NCBI RefSeq assembly: GCF_040412425.1
Contig: NC_089749.1
Coordinates: 38,947,070-39,011,069 of the forward strand
DNA: 64,000 nt
DNA from: Macrobrachium rosenbergii
Lineage: Eukaryota > Arthropoda > Malacostraca > Decapoda > Palaemonidae
Direction: 5' to 3'
Under the pieces are notes generated by a model. That model was not told the DNA's origin, ran no database searches, and saw only the letters and a list, made by a program, of their open reading frames with translations. This document shows positions 11,690 to 21,999 of the stretch, in pieces. How positions within the stretch are numbered: the stretch's first letter is position 1; each line of letters opens with the position of its first letter. The translations under genes were made by a program, and so were the position numbers.

Positions 11690-11990
11690 TTCTGGGTTCG
11701 ACTTGTGTCACCTGGTGAAATATCCTTTTAGCACATATTTCTAGGTATAAGTATTGCTACATATACCAGAGAAAAAGCTAAACACAATGCCAGTGTTACG
11801 ACCCCCGGATCGAACGCCATTTATATATGGTGTCGGTATACACAAAGGGTGAGTGGTGCCACTGCCACAGGCCTCTGCCCTACAGAGCTCTCCAATCTCA
11901 AAACCCCGACAAGTGAGGAGCCGTTACATACCTCACCTTCCACTCCCAGCCAGCCACCACCTCAGCCGCCATCTTGTAAACATTCCAAAT
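11690..11990. repeat. 5' inverted terminal repeat of DIRS B
   Basis: Reverse complement of about 21375-21660. Shared blocks include GGTGAGTGGTGCCACTGCCA and GATCGAACGCCATTTATATA. The outer end TTCTGGGTTCGAC is copied in the ICR at 21242-21277. Confidence 0.85.
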
Positions 11991-12734
11991 TAGCACGCTT
12001 TCGGTCAACACCGTGTTTTTCCTGGTGCTGTATTTTTGTGAATTTTGACTTTTCATCATGTCATCCCTTCCAGAATTTACATCTACTAAGTTGAGTATCA
12101 TCTCCTTTTGGTTTTTTCTTAAAGAGGCATCTTATTTGACCTTTAATATATTGTTTACCAGGTAAATAACGCTACGCAGCCGGTCGCGGCTACGTCTGCC
12201 TCTGCCATGCTGGACCCCCAGTCTTCGCATGGTTTTAACAGAAAGTTACTGCAAGTTTTTTCATACTCCTTTCAGTTGGAGTTTTATATATATATTTTTG
12301 AATCACCTTTTCGCTGGTAGGGGTTAGGAGCCCGTATCATGACTGATCTAGGCTAGAGACGGAGGTTTTTCCCCCTCCCCCTTTTCTGATCATAAATTCT
12401 CCCTTTTCCCTGGTCCCCTTCCTCTGCCAGCGAGTTGGTACATTCTCCATGATGGTACTGTTATGCTCATGATCTTTTCTGATGTGTACGATGATGGATG
12501 ACATGTATATTTTTGGATTAATTTTATGTGTGATTCAGCGTCAGGGTCGGCCATCTTGGGTATCGCCCACTTTCCACCTATCGGTGGTTGTTTGGCCTTC
12601 TCTGCAGCTGAGTCTTTTATGTATTTATAATATATAATTCTATGGATATATATATGTTTTTATATTTCACACATTATTTGGTTAACTTTTTATCTTAGTA
12701 CTCGAAGTCAGGTAGTTTTATTCGATTAAGTATT

Positions 12735-13190
12735 TTCTAGCCTAGCCTACTCGGCCGTTCCGTAATCGGTTTCGGAGGGTTAGGCTGGACTGGATTGGCT
12801 CTTTTACACGATGCTCATGCTTCCTAGCTCTCCTGACCAGGCCGTTTTGAGGTTTTGGAGGGAGATGTTAGGTTGTTGAGGGAGTTCCTCGTTCTTTCTC
12901 GGCCCACCTGACCATGCCGTCATGTTTTTGGAAGGTGAGGTTAGGCTAGTGAGGAAGTTGCCCTCCCCCCCCCATTTTTTAGCCCACCTGACCAGGCCGT
13001 GAGGTTTTTGGAGGGTGAGGTTAGAATAGTGAAGGGTCTCCTCAATTCATAGTCTTCCACCTGACCAGACTGTCGGTTTTGGAGGGTGTGGCTAGGCATT
13101 GCGTGGTTCCCCCCCCCCCCCCTGTTGCACCTATTCTGGCCTTCCTGTCCAAGCCAAAAAGTTTTGGTTTTGGAGGATGGACTGGGATTG
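12735..13190. repeat. Tandem ~75-80 bp repeats in DIRS B leader
   Basis: Five to six imperfect units with core CCTGACCAGGCCGT, then GTTTTTGGAGGGTGAGGTTA and a C-run of variable length. Not seen in the leader of A. Confidence 0.7.
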
Positions 13191-13784
13191 AAGGTTGCAC
13201 AGACCCCTTCGTGTATGTAGCCTAGTCCTTCCTTACCTGATCAATTAGCATTTGGCGAGTGACCTTGACATCTCCCTACGTGAGAGACGCTTATCACTTA
13301 CGTTCGGCACCCCGTGGGGAGTTTCTTTCGGCTCCAGAGGGTGTTACCCACCCATCTGGCCTCCGCTTATTGGGTTTCCGCCACTCTGCTATCTTTTCCC
13401 ATATCGGCCAGTGTTTCGTTTGTTTGCTTCCCTCAGTGTTAGCTGGAGCATCGAACACGGTCCCAGGGAGGCTATCATGACTTTCGCTATGTTCATTCTC
13501 CGCTGGGTTAGTCAGATCTCTCGTTGTTATACTACACGTTACCACTCCGGTGGGTATGGTATTCGGTTGGTTGGCGCTTTCCACTATCTGGTTCCCGCCC
13601 CGTGCGTTGAGAGTTGAGCCAGATGCGAAGACTCCTCTCTGCCTCTTCCGCCACTACCATAGGTGTCAGATAGCGAGATTTCCGTGGCAAATCAGGGCGG
13701 AGTACCATAACACCAGCGTATCTTAGAGTACTTTTGTTTACATATTAGTTGACCATTCCGTAGCATAACTTATATCTATGTCTG

Positions 13785-14045
13785 CTGCCGGATTCTTTTC
13801 CGGCGGTGTTTTATTATATGATAAGCATGTTCCTAGGTTAAGGTATCCTATTACCACCGGACTTACATTGGCGGCCCTTAACTTTTAGCTACTCATGTAT
13901 CGTATATTAATTCTATACTGCCGGACTTAATTCCGCGGGTTTTGCCTGATGATAAGCATGTTCCATCACCCATAATTTAGGTTAAGGTATCCTATTACCG
14001 CCGGACCTACTCCGGAGGGCCTTAACTCGACGATACTCATGTATC
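13785..14045. repeat. Two ~132 bp tandem repeats in DIRS B leader
   Basis: Two copies share CTGCCGGA, GATAAGCATGTTCC, GGTTAAGGTATCCTATTACC and ACTCATGTATC. The second copy ends just before the splice acceptor of the zinc exon. Confidence 0.7.
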
Positions 14046-14061
14046 ATCTTTCCGCTTACAG

Positions 14062-14232
14062 ATGGTTCGCTGTCAGGAGCCTGGGTGCACGGCGGTGCTC
14101 CAACAACCTTGCGGCCATGAGGTGTGCCGTTCGCACTCCGGCTGCTCGGTCCACGTTGGGGACTTGGTCGTCTGGCACCCGGATGGCTGTGAGATTTGCT
14201 ATGCTCTGTACGAGCGAGAGGTGGATGAGTCG
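14062..14232 (+). CDS. Cys/His-rich zinc-binding-like exon of DIRS B gag
   Basis: 171 bp between acceptor TTTCCGCTTACAG (to 14061) and donor GTAAGC (14233). It encodes 57 residues with C4, C9, H19, C22, H25, C28, H39, C43 and C46, all conserved in the A exon despite many changes between them. Block VVWHPDGCEICYAL is the best conserved. It begins with ATG here but with ACT in A, so translation may start upstream. The function may be RNA or DNA binding by gag, which is inference. Confidence 0.78.
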
Positions 14233-14340
14233 GTAAGCTTTAGAGACCGCTAACCTTTAGTCTCTTTTTGACTTTAATGTCTTATATTGACATATACGGC
14301 ATTGGGAGAATATTTTCAGTAATCCTTTCCTTTCTTTCAG
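14233..14340 (+). other. Spliceosomal intron 1 in DIRS B gag
   Basis: 108 bp from GTAAGC to CTTTCCTTTCTTTCAG. It is phase 0 and contains in-frame stops. It matches the A intron at 8618-8739 in position but not in length. Confidence 0.75.
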
Positions 14341-14652
14341 TCTGACCGTATTACCCGCGACTCTTCACTGTTGACCCTGAAGATCTGGGTCGGCGGGTTT
14401 GGGAGGAATGTTGCGTCGGGGAAGCCATACGTCCCATTAGAGGAGATATGTAATCTCCTCTACCCCGGAGCCCGGATCTCAGCCGCAGTGCCGGCGGAAG
14501 TAGCCGCCCCTTTAATCGAACGGATCCGGGAGGAGACGCAACCCTCCCAAGAAGACAACCTGTGCGGAGAGGTGGCGGAAGAGGTGGCGGCCATCAACAT
14601 CCACCTCGAACCTATGAGCGTCGATCCGGACCACCAGGTAGAAGGTAGGGTG

Positions 14653-14727
14653 GTAAGTGAGGCAGGGGGAGAGAGTGTAGGTAGTCCCCTTTTTGGTTCT
14701 CCTTCTTCCTCTTCTTCTTCATTTCAG
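14653..14727 (+). other. Spliceosomal intron 2 in DIRS B gag
   Basis: 75 bp from GTAAGT to TTCTTCTTCATTTCAG. It is phase 0, divisible by three and has no stop, so retention would only add 25 residues. The A counterpart (8246-8311) has a stop. Confidence 0.72.
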
Positions 14728-16277
14728 GGTTTTACTAAATCAGCTATCCTTGAGGACAGGTCGAGGTCTGTTGTCCCCAAGGTGAAAACCTTGAAAAAGA
14801 AGGACTTACCCAAGTCCTCTAGGCCTCAAAGGTCTAATCCGTCAGCTCCCTCAAGGCCGTCACTGGCTCTTAACCCAGTGGCGTCCACTAGTAAGGCTAC
14901 TCCCCCGCCCAAGGGGTCGAGATCCAGGACGTCAAAGGCTAGTCCCCCTCAGCCTAACTTTGACCCTGAGGCCTTTGCAGAACTTCTAATGCAGAAGTTG
15001 GATAAGAAGGTCGAGGCCAGGATTCAAGACCTTTCCTCCCAGCTCGTTTCGAGCTTACAGACCTCTGGTCAGTCTGTGAAGTCATTGGCAGAGAGGATGC
15101 AGACTCAGGAAAGCTTGCTCTCCGGGTTTATGCGCTCCGGAGTAGCAGGACAATCTTACGTTGTTCCGGATGCCTCCAGACTGCCCCCCTTTGATAAGGG
15201 AAACCCGTGGCGTCTGGCTCTTCATGCTCCTCTGCACAATGATACCCTGACCATCGAGGGCTTGGGAACTCGTCGGTTGGAGGAATTGGAGTTCTTTCCA
15301 CCCGACTTGGTGCCTCCCTACCCAGGCTATGCCAGGCTTACAGACAAGGTCCCGAAGGAGACAGTTATCTTCCCTAGGGCCCAAGCCCAATCCACCTTGA
15401 TGCGCGCTCTCACTGAATGGGAGTGCGAAAATACCAAGCTTACCCCCTGTAAGGGGACTTTCACGATGTTCGAGGTGACTCCATCCCTACCCCTGCACGA
15501 CTAAGATCGCAGTGCTGACTAGTCAGGTGGGAATCGAGGGTAAGCCGCTGCCTCAACTCCGGAGACAGATCCCACTCTCTCGTCTTCCCGGAGATTCGGA
15601 ATTTTGGTTGGGAGCTCCGGCCACGTTCACGGTGGGCAAACTCGACCCCGAGTGCGCCTCATCTCTTTTTAGTGAACAGCTTCCTAAGATTCCGGAGGCT
15701 CTTCTGAAGGCGGAATTCGAGGCTAGATGCAGGTTGAGTCGCTCCCTGCATTCCATTACTATTACGGAGGTAACGGCGGTAACTTACGCTGAAGAACCTC
15801 TTTTCCAGGTCCTGACCAAATCCCTGTTAGCAGCATTCCAGGCGGACCTGTATGACTTTGATGTGGACGCCACTATCAGACACGAGCCCAATAGACTGAT
15901 GAAGAGTTCTATCTGGGGCCCTAACATCTTCCCTGAGGATGAGGTCAACAATGTTCTGGTGGAGGCAACCAGAGCAAATCAGAGCCTTCGCTCCCGCTGG
16001 GGTCTCCCTTTTAAAAGGAAGGCCACCGAGTCCGCCAGACCTCAAGCCAGGGATAGGAAAAGGTTCAGGAGGTACAGAAAACCTCAGGCCCAAACTATGC
16101 TCCAAGCTGTACCGGTCTCTCAGATCGGTCAGCCGTCAACCTCTAAAGCTCAGCCTCCGCAACAGTTTGTTCTGATGCAGCCGGCTCAGCAAACCCTTGC
16201 TTCGCCAACCTTCGTGGCGTCCCTGGCTTTCAACGCTTCATTTGAAAGCCAGGGGGTGTTTCGAGGTTTTAACAGAC

Positions 16278-18206
16278 ATGCGAGGGGAAGCAGAGCCAGA
16301 GCCTCCTTCAGAGGTAGATCTGCATCATGTCCTCCCTCACGGGGAAGAGGAGGCCGAGGAAGTAGAGGAAGTAAGCCCTCTTCCACTCAATGAGTCTTCT
16401 CAGGTGGGCGGGAGGTTACATCTCTTCCGGGACCGTTGGACCTTCAGTCCATGGGCCCACAGCATAGTTTCCAAGGGTCTGGGATGGAGCTGGAGCAGAG
16501 GGCCTCCTCCGCCAGTCAGATTCCATCAGTCTCCATCCAAAGCCCTCCTGGACTTTGTAAAAGACCTTCTCAAAAGAGGGCAATAAAGAAAGTGAGACAC
16601 CTGAAATTTCAAGGCAGACTGTTCAGTGTTCCAAGAAAGACTCAATCCAGCAAAGAGTAATTCTAGACTTGTCTTGTCTCAATTTATACATTCAGCGACA
16701 AAGATGCTTACAATCTGCAGGTGCGGACCCTACTTCCCCGTCTCACCACCTCTATAGATCTTTCAGACGCTTATTATCACGTCCCGATTGTAGAAACTTC
16801 TCTCCTTACCTAGGATTCAGACTAGGGAAACAAGCATACTCGTTCAGAGTCATGCCATTCGGGCTCAACATAGCGCCCAGAATTTTCACCAAACTGGCAA
16901 AAACAGTAGTCCAACAACTACGGGCCCAAGGGATCATGTTAGCCGCATATCTGGATGATTGGATAATTTGGGCTTTCAACGCCAAGGAATGTCGGAAAGC
17001 AACATCCATAGTGATCAGCTTCCTGGAATCCTTAGGTTTTCAAATAAACAGGAAGAAATCTCGCCTAGTTCCGGAGGCTCGATTTCAATGGTTAGGAATC
17101 CAATGGGATCTGGACACACAAACTGTCTCTTCCGCCAGCCAAAAGGAGGGAAATAGCCAAAGCTACCAGGCAGTTCCTCAAAAACAAAAGAGCCTCTCGT
17201 CGTACCCAGGAAAGAGTCCTGGGTTCTCTTCAGTTCGCATCAGTAACAGATTTGCTGCTGAAAGCCAAACTGAAGGATATAAACAGAGTATGGCGGAGAC
17301 GAGCCAACAGCAGATACAGAGACAAGATGTACCTAATTCCGCTGGTGTTGAGGAAGAGGCTTCGACCATGGTCAACAGTCAAGAGTTTGTCAAGGTCAGT
17401 GCCTCTCCAATTTCCCCCTCCATCATTGGTGATCCATACGGATGCTTCCCTGAGCGGGTGGGGAGGATATTCCCAACACAAGAAAGTTCAAGGAACATGG
17501 TCAACTATGTTCCGCCAGTTCCATATCAACATTCTAGAAGCAATGGCAGTATTTCTAACTCTAAAGAAACTACGTCCAACCAGTCAGATTCATATCAGAC
17601 TGGTACTGGACAGTGCAGTAGTTGTGCATTGCATAAACAGAGGGGGCTCCAAGTCGAGCCGGATCAATCAGGTAATGATAGCAATTTTCTCCTGGCAAGG
17701 AAACATCGTTGGCACCTGTCAGCTACCCATCTGGCAGGTGTCCGAATGTCATTGCAGATTCACTGTCCAGGACAACTCCGCTGGAGTCGGAATGGTCACT
17801 GGACAAAGCATCATTCGAATGGATTTGTCTTCAGGTACCAGGTCTCCAGGTGGACCTGTTTGCCACAGAGAGCAACCACAAACTTCCGTGTTATGTTGCT
17901 CCCAATCTAGACCCTCTAGCTCACTCCACAGATGCGATGTCAATAGACTGGAACAGGTGGCAAAGGATCTATCTTTTTCCACCAATAAACCTATTGATGA
18001 AAGTTTTACACAAACTCAGATCATTCAAGGGTCAAGTAGCACTTGTGGCACCCAACTGGCCGAAGAGCAATTGGTTTCCTCTTCTTCTAGAGTTGAAACT
18101 CCAGCGCATACAAATCCCCAGTCCAAGGTTGACACAAACAGTACAAACTCGGACTGTGTCAGCTTCCTCAAGAATTCTGAATGCCCTAGCTTTATGGACT
18201 TCATGA
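16278..18206 (+). pseudogene. Pol of DIRS B: reverse transcriptase, RNase H, methyltransferase-like
   Basis: A possible start is ATG 16278 (MRGEAEPEPP), inside the 3' end of gag in a different frame. Motifs are VGGRLHLFRDRWTFSPWAHS, LKFQGRLFSVP, FGLNIAPRIFTKL and the active-site box AYLDDWIIW at about 16943. RNase H follows with IHTDASLSGWGG and LVLDSAVVVHCINRGG, then NVIADSLSR. The methyltransferase-like part has LFATESNHKLPCYVAPN and DWNRWQRIYLFPPIN. It stops at 18206 after LNALALWTS. Frameshifts near 16580-16730, 17130 and 17690 inactivate it. Confidence 0.86.
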
Positions 18207-18459
18207 AATTTGCAGCTCAGAAAGATGCTAACATTGATCCTATTAATACACTGTTCATAGAATCAGACAAGAGGAATCTACCCTCAGACAATATGACTCA
18301 GCAGTTAAAAAGTTAGCATTATTTCTGAGGGAATCTGAAGCTCAAGAAATGACCACGAACCTTGCAATCTCTTTCTTCAGGTCATTATTTGAGAAAGGGC
18401 TGGCCTCTAGTACTATTACTACAGTAAAATCGGCTTTAAGAAAAATATTTTTACATGGG

Positions 18460-20196
18460 AGCCTCTATTTTCAATATTAAAACCGGAAAAAAAGTTTTTT
18501 TTTTTTAAATCTCATAGTTTTCAAGATTAAGAGTTCATTTTTGGCTCTTTTTTTTGTCATTGCCTAAGTTTTGTATGCAACCATCAGAAAAAAAAAATAT
18601 TATCATATATAAATATTGAAATATATGACAGCGCAAAAATTTTTCATATATAATTTTATACAAATCACAAAAGAGCAAAACGGTTAAAGCTAACGGGTTA
18701 TTTTGTTTTTCTTTGTATTTACACTAAATTGCGATGATTTTGGTATATAACAAATTGTAAAACGATCAGACAACACAGAGAAAATATTATCACAAAATGA
18801 TGCATGAATTAAAGTCTGGACGTAAAAAAATGTTTTTTCAAAAATTCACCATAAATCGAAATATTGTGCTAGAGACTTCCCGTTTGTTGAAAAATGAAGC
18901 TAATTGATTGAATATTACTAGACTATAAGTGTTTTAGCTTACAATTGCAGTTTTCGACCATTTCGGTTGAGTTAAAGTTGACCAAAAGTCGAATTTTTCT
19001 ATTTATCGTGATTTATATGAAAATATTTCAAAACTGATAAAAGATACAACCATGAGTTATTTTCTGTTGTATTGTACATGAGATTGCGCACATTTTCATA
19101 TATAAAACTTTATGTAACGACTAATATAAAATGGTGCAAATATTACGACAACGTGACGAAAGAATTTCCGAGATGTTGTTAAGATGCAGACGTAAGGAAA
19201 ATTTTTTTCAAAATTCACCATAAATCGAAATATTGTGCTAGAGACTTCCAATTTATTGCAAAATGAAGGTAAATGATTGAATATTACTAGAATGTAAGAG
19301 TTTTAGCTTACAATTGCGTTTTTCGACCATTTCAGTCGAGTTAAAGTTGACAGAAGGTTGAAATTTTGGCAGTTATCGTGATTTATGTGAAAATATTTCA
19401 AAACTGATAAAAGCTACAACCATGAGCTATTTTCTGTTGTATTCTACATGAAATTGCGCACATTTTCATATATAAAAGTTTATGTAATGACTAATGTAAA
19501 ACGATGCAAACATTAGACAACGCCTTTTGAAAGAATTTCTGAGTTACCACGCAGATGTAAAGGAAAAATTTTTTTTCAGAAATTCACCATAAATCAAAAA
19601 TATTGTGCTAGAGACTTCCAGTTTGTTGCAAAATGAAGGTACATGATTGAATATTACTAGAATGTAAGAGTTTTAGCTTATAATTGCGTTTTTTGACCAT
19701 TTCGGTCGAGTTAAAGTTGACCGCAGGTTGAAATTTTGGCAGTTATCGTGATTTATATGAAAATATATCAAAACTGATAAAAGCTACAACCATGAGTTAT
19801 TTTCTGTTGTATTCTACATGAAATTGTGCACATTTCCATATATAAAACTTTATGTAACGACTAATATAAATGGTGCAAAAATTACGACAACGTGACGAAA
19901 GAATTTCTGGCGGACATAAGGAAAAAGTTTTTTCAAAAATTCACCATAAATCAAAATATTGTGCTAGAGACTTCAATTTGTTGCAAAATGAAGGTAAATG
20001 ATTGAATATTACTAGAATGTAAGAGTTTTTTTACAATTGCGTTTATATTTTTTGACCATTTCTCGCACAGTCAAAGTTGACTGAAGGTTGAAATTTTTTT
20101 GTAGCTCGTTTTTTGGTACCATCCACTAACAGACAATTTTAGTCGTTTTAGCTACAATTGTATGAAGTCCTGAAGGTTGAAATTTAGGCAGTTTAT
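18460..20196. mobile_element. P1: eroded satellite-carrying piggyBac-like insertion
   Basis: About 1.7 kb inserted in the B recombinase gene. Element E has TTAA in the uninterrupted site, directly before CCTTACAGACTC, which is exactly where sequence resumes here at 20197. The left inverted terminus is lost; the first matched bases correspond to the GAAGCCCTATTTTC region of P2 and P3. Most of it is four ~356-370 bp tandem units. Near 20135 the block AACAGACAATTTTAGTCG matches the subterminal region of P2-P4. No transposase remains. Confidence 0.7.
18840..20115. repeat. ~365 bp satellite array inside P1
   Basis: Successive units show GTGCTAGAGACTTC at about 18867, 19235, 19605 and 19961. Other shared blocks are TTCACCATAAATC, GAGTTAAAGTTGACC and TCTACATGAAATTG. 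Homologous arrays lie in P2 and P3. Confidence 0.85.
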
Positions 20197-20914
20197 CCTT
20201 ACAGACTCATATTTTTCCCACAGACTCATATTTTTCAATTCCTAAAGCATGCGCTCGTCTTAGACCAGCAACTCATCCCCACACGGTTTCCTGGTTCTTA
20301 AATGAAGTACTTAAATTAGCATCGGACACTGATAATGAACTGTGTTCATACTCGAGTCTGTTAAGGAAAACGTTATTTTTAATTAGCCTAGCCTCAGGTG
20401 CCAGAATTTCTGAACTGTCTGCTCTCTCTAGAGAACCGAACCATATAGATTTCCTCCCGTCGGGAGAAGTTCTGTTGTCTCCGGATCTCAAGTTTTTAGC
20501 TAAGAATGAAGATCCACAAAATAGGTGGTCCCCTTGGAAGGTTATCCCCTTCCACAGGATCTGTCCTTATGCCCAGTTAACACTTTAAAGGCTTATTTAA
20601 ATAGAACTTCTAATATAATGTCTGGCCCTCTTTTTGTTAGAGAAAATGGAGGAACCATTTCTTTAAAGGCCATCAGGCAACAAATACTATATTTCATAAA
20701 GCATGCAAACCCGGATTCAGTACTGAGGGTACATGATATCCGAGCAGTGGCCACCTCCACTAATTATTTCCATATTATGAAATTTGATGATCTTAAAAAA
20801 TATACGGGCTGGAAATCACCAACAGTGTTCAAACGCCACTACCTTAAATCTCTAGAGGCTCTTAAATTTTCCACAGTGGCTGCAGGAAGTATTGTTCCTC
20901 CTGCCCTAGAATAA

Positions 20915-21241
20915 CTTATGTAACCTTAGTTTATCCTGTCCTTTATTCCTCTCTCGCCTGCCTGCCTCATTTACTCGCCATGCCTTCTATCTTTAGGTCA
21001 GGCCTGCTTCACAGCCTGACTCCTGACCTTTTTGCATATTTTGTTGTTCCCCCCTTTTTTGTTAGCCTTAAGTTTATTGGTGTAACTAATTTTGTCTGTG
21101 TACCCTAGACTGTTAATCATGTTTTATTATTACTGCTTGGGTTATTAAAACACAGTAATTTTCTTATAGTTTTATTTAGCTACATTAAGGTAATTCTTAG
21201 AGAGCTCCACCAAGCTTGTGTATGGCTGATTCTCTGTTATA
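20915..21241. other. 3' untranslated region of DIRS B
   Basis: AT-rich non-coding sequence between the recombinase stop and the ICR. It is similar in reverse orientation to 56020-56365 of E, for example CAGGTCTGCTTCACAGCCTG on the E strand. I see no genes. Confidence 0.5.
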
Positions 21242-21333
21242 ATTTCACCGGGTGACACAGGTCGAACCCAGAAAAGGGATTTTGACAAAGGAAAAATCTA
21301 TTTCTGGGGGAAGACCTGTGTCACCCGGTGACC
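21242..21333. other. Internal complementary region of DIRS B
   Basis: It joins an inverted copy of the 5' end (ATTTCACCGGGTGACACAGG then CGAACCCAGAAAA) to an inverted copy of the 3' end (GGGATTTTGACAAAGGAAAA ... GTGTCACCCGGTG). It matches 11690-11733 and 21640-21696. Confidence 0.85.
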
Positions 21334-21696
21334 CATCCCTGTATTCCTTTCCCCCCCTGAGTGGCATACCAAGCTTGGGGGGGATGGCGGCTGAGGTGGT
21401 GGCTGGCTGGGAGTGGAAGTTGAGGTATGTAACGGCTCCTCACTTTTCAGGGTTTTGAGATTGGAGAGCTCTGTAGGGCGGAGGCCTGTGGCAGTGGCAC
21501 CACTCACCCTTTGTGTATACCGACACCATATATAAATGGCGTTCGATCCGGGGGTCGTAACCCTGGCATTGTGTTTAGCTTTTTCTCTGGTATATGTAGC
21601 AATACTTATACCTAGAAATATGTGCTAAAAGGATATTTCACCGGGTGACACAGGTCTTCCCCCAGAAATAGATTTTTCCTTTGTCAAAATCCCTTT
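21334..21696. repeat. 3' inverted terminal repeat of DIRS B
   Basis: Inverse of 11705-11985. The outer end CAGAAATAGATTTTTCCTTT is shared with the 3' ends of A and E. It borders C directly at about 21697. Confidence 0.85.
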
Positions 21697-21999
21697 TTCG
21701 ATGGTGTAGTCGCTGTTTCGTCCTCAAAGGAGCTTTACAAAAGAAATTGACAGGTGATGAAAAAAGGCTTAAGCTCTCGCTTTTTAATCCCAACACCCCA
21801 GAGGAAATAACATTTCCAGTCCAAGGTCAAGCCACAGAGTTCAAGTCCCATTCTTTATTCCAAATACTTTTCAGGTTTTGATACCAAGGAACAAGAAACT
21901 ATGCACGAACTTACGTTTTAGGATGTAGTTCTATAATGGCTTACCTAAGCATGCTGGGTTTTGTTGTAGTACTGTCACCCATCTCCCAGCGATAAGTTA

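Larger units (their letters stand above)
11991..14061 (+). other. Long 5' leader of DIRS B
   Basis: About 2 kb upstream of the zinc exon. An ATG at 12058 (MSSLPEFTSTKLS) matches the A leader ATG at 10827. A good donor AG/GTAAAT lies at about 12161, but no frame-consistent join to the zinc exon was found. Two tandem-repeat blocks (12735-13190 and 13785-14045) occupy much of it. An open frame at 13252-13617 has no recognisable family and no counterpart in A, so I do not call it a gene. Confidence 0.45.
14062..16393 (+). pseudogene. Gag (ORF1) of DIRS B, three exons
   Basis: Exons are 14062-14232, 14341-14652 and 14728 onward, with phase-0 introns 14233-14340 and 14653-14727. Exon 2 has WVGGFGRNVASGKPYV. 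Exon 3 has a Ser/Pro/Lys-rich part, the coiled-coil-like stretch near 15090 (SVKSLAERMQTQESLLSGFM) and LTIEGLGTRRLEELEFFPP. The core blocks VPKETVIFPRAQAQS and RHEPNRLMKSS follow. A frameshift near 15490 breaks it. The C-terminus is an Arg/Gly-rich tail (GRGGRGSRGSK) ending at 16393, typical of nucleic-acid-binding gag ends. It overlaps the start of pol in another frame by about 115 bp. Confidence 0.82.
18114..20914 (+). pseudogene. Tyrosine recombinase of DIRS B, split by an insertion
   Basis: The N-terminal part (DCVSFLKNSECPSFMDFMKF) overlaps the end of pol. It continues through SLFEKGLASSTIT to about 18459, where P1 interrupts it. After 20197 the gene resumes with TDSYF-like sequence, then the catalytic-Arg block GARISELSALSR near 20400. 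The C-terminal domain at 20525-20914 has SLKAIRQQILYF, HDIRAVATS (H-x-x-R), YTGWKSPTVF and KRHYL (Tyr nucleophile). There are additional frameshifts near 18280 and 20540. Comparison with E shows the uninterrupted sequence. Confidence 0.85.
11690..21696 (+). mobile_element. DIRS1-like retrotransposon B
   Basis: A 10-kb copy of the same superfamily layout as A, on the opposite strand: 5' ITR, leader, gag with two short introns, pol, recombinase, ICR at 21242-21333, 3' ITR. Its 5' end faces the 5' end of A across segment S, and its 3' end abuts C. Gag and pol carry frameshifts, and the recombinase is split by P1 (18460-20196), a satellite-carrying insertion. Protein motifs are close to E, so B and E belong to one family and A to a sister family. 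Confidence 0.88.

Noticed and set aside
13252..13617. 121-codon frame in the DIRS B leader
   Set aside because: There is no recognisable domain, no counterpart in A and it lies within a long untranslated leader.
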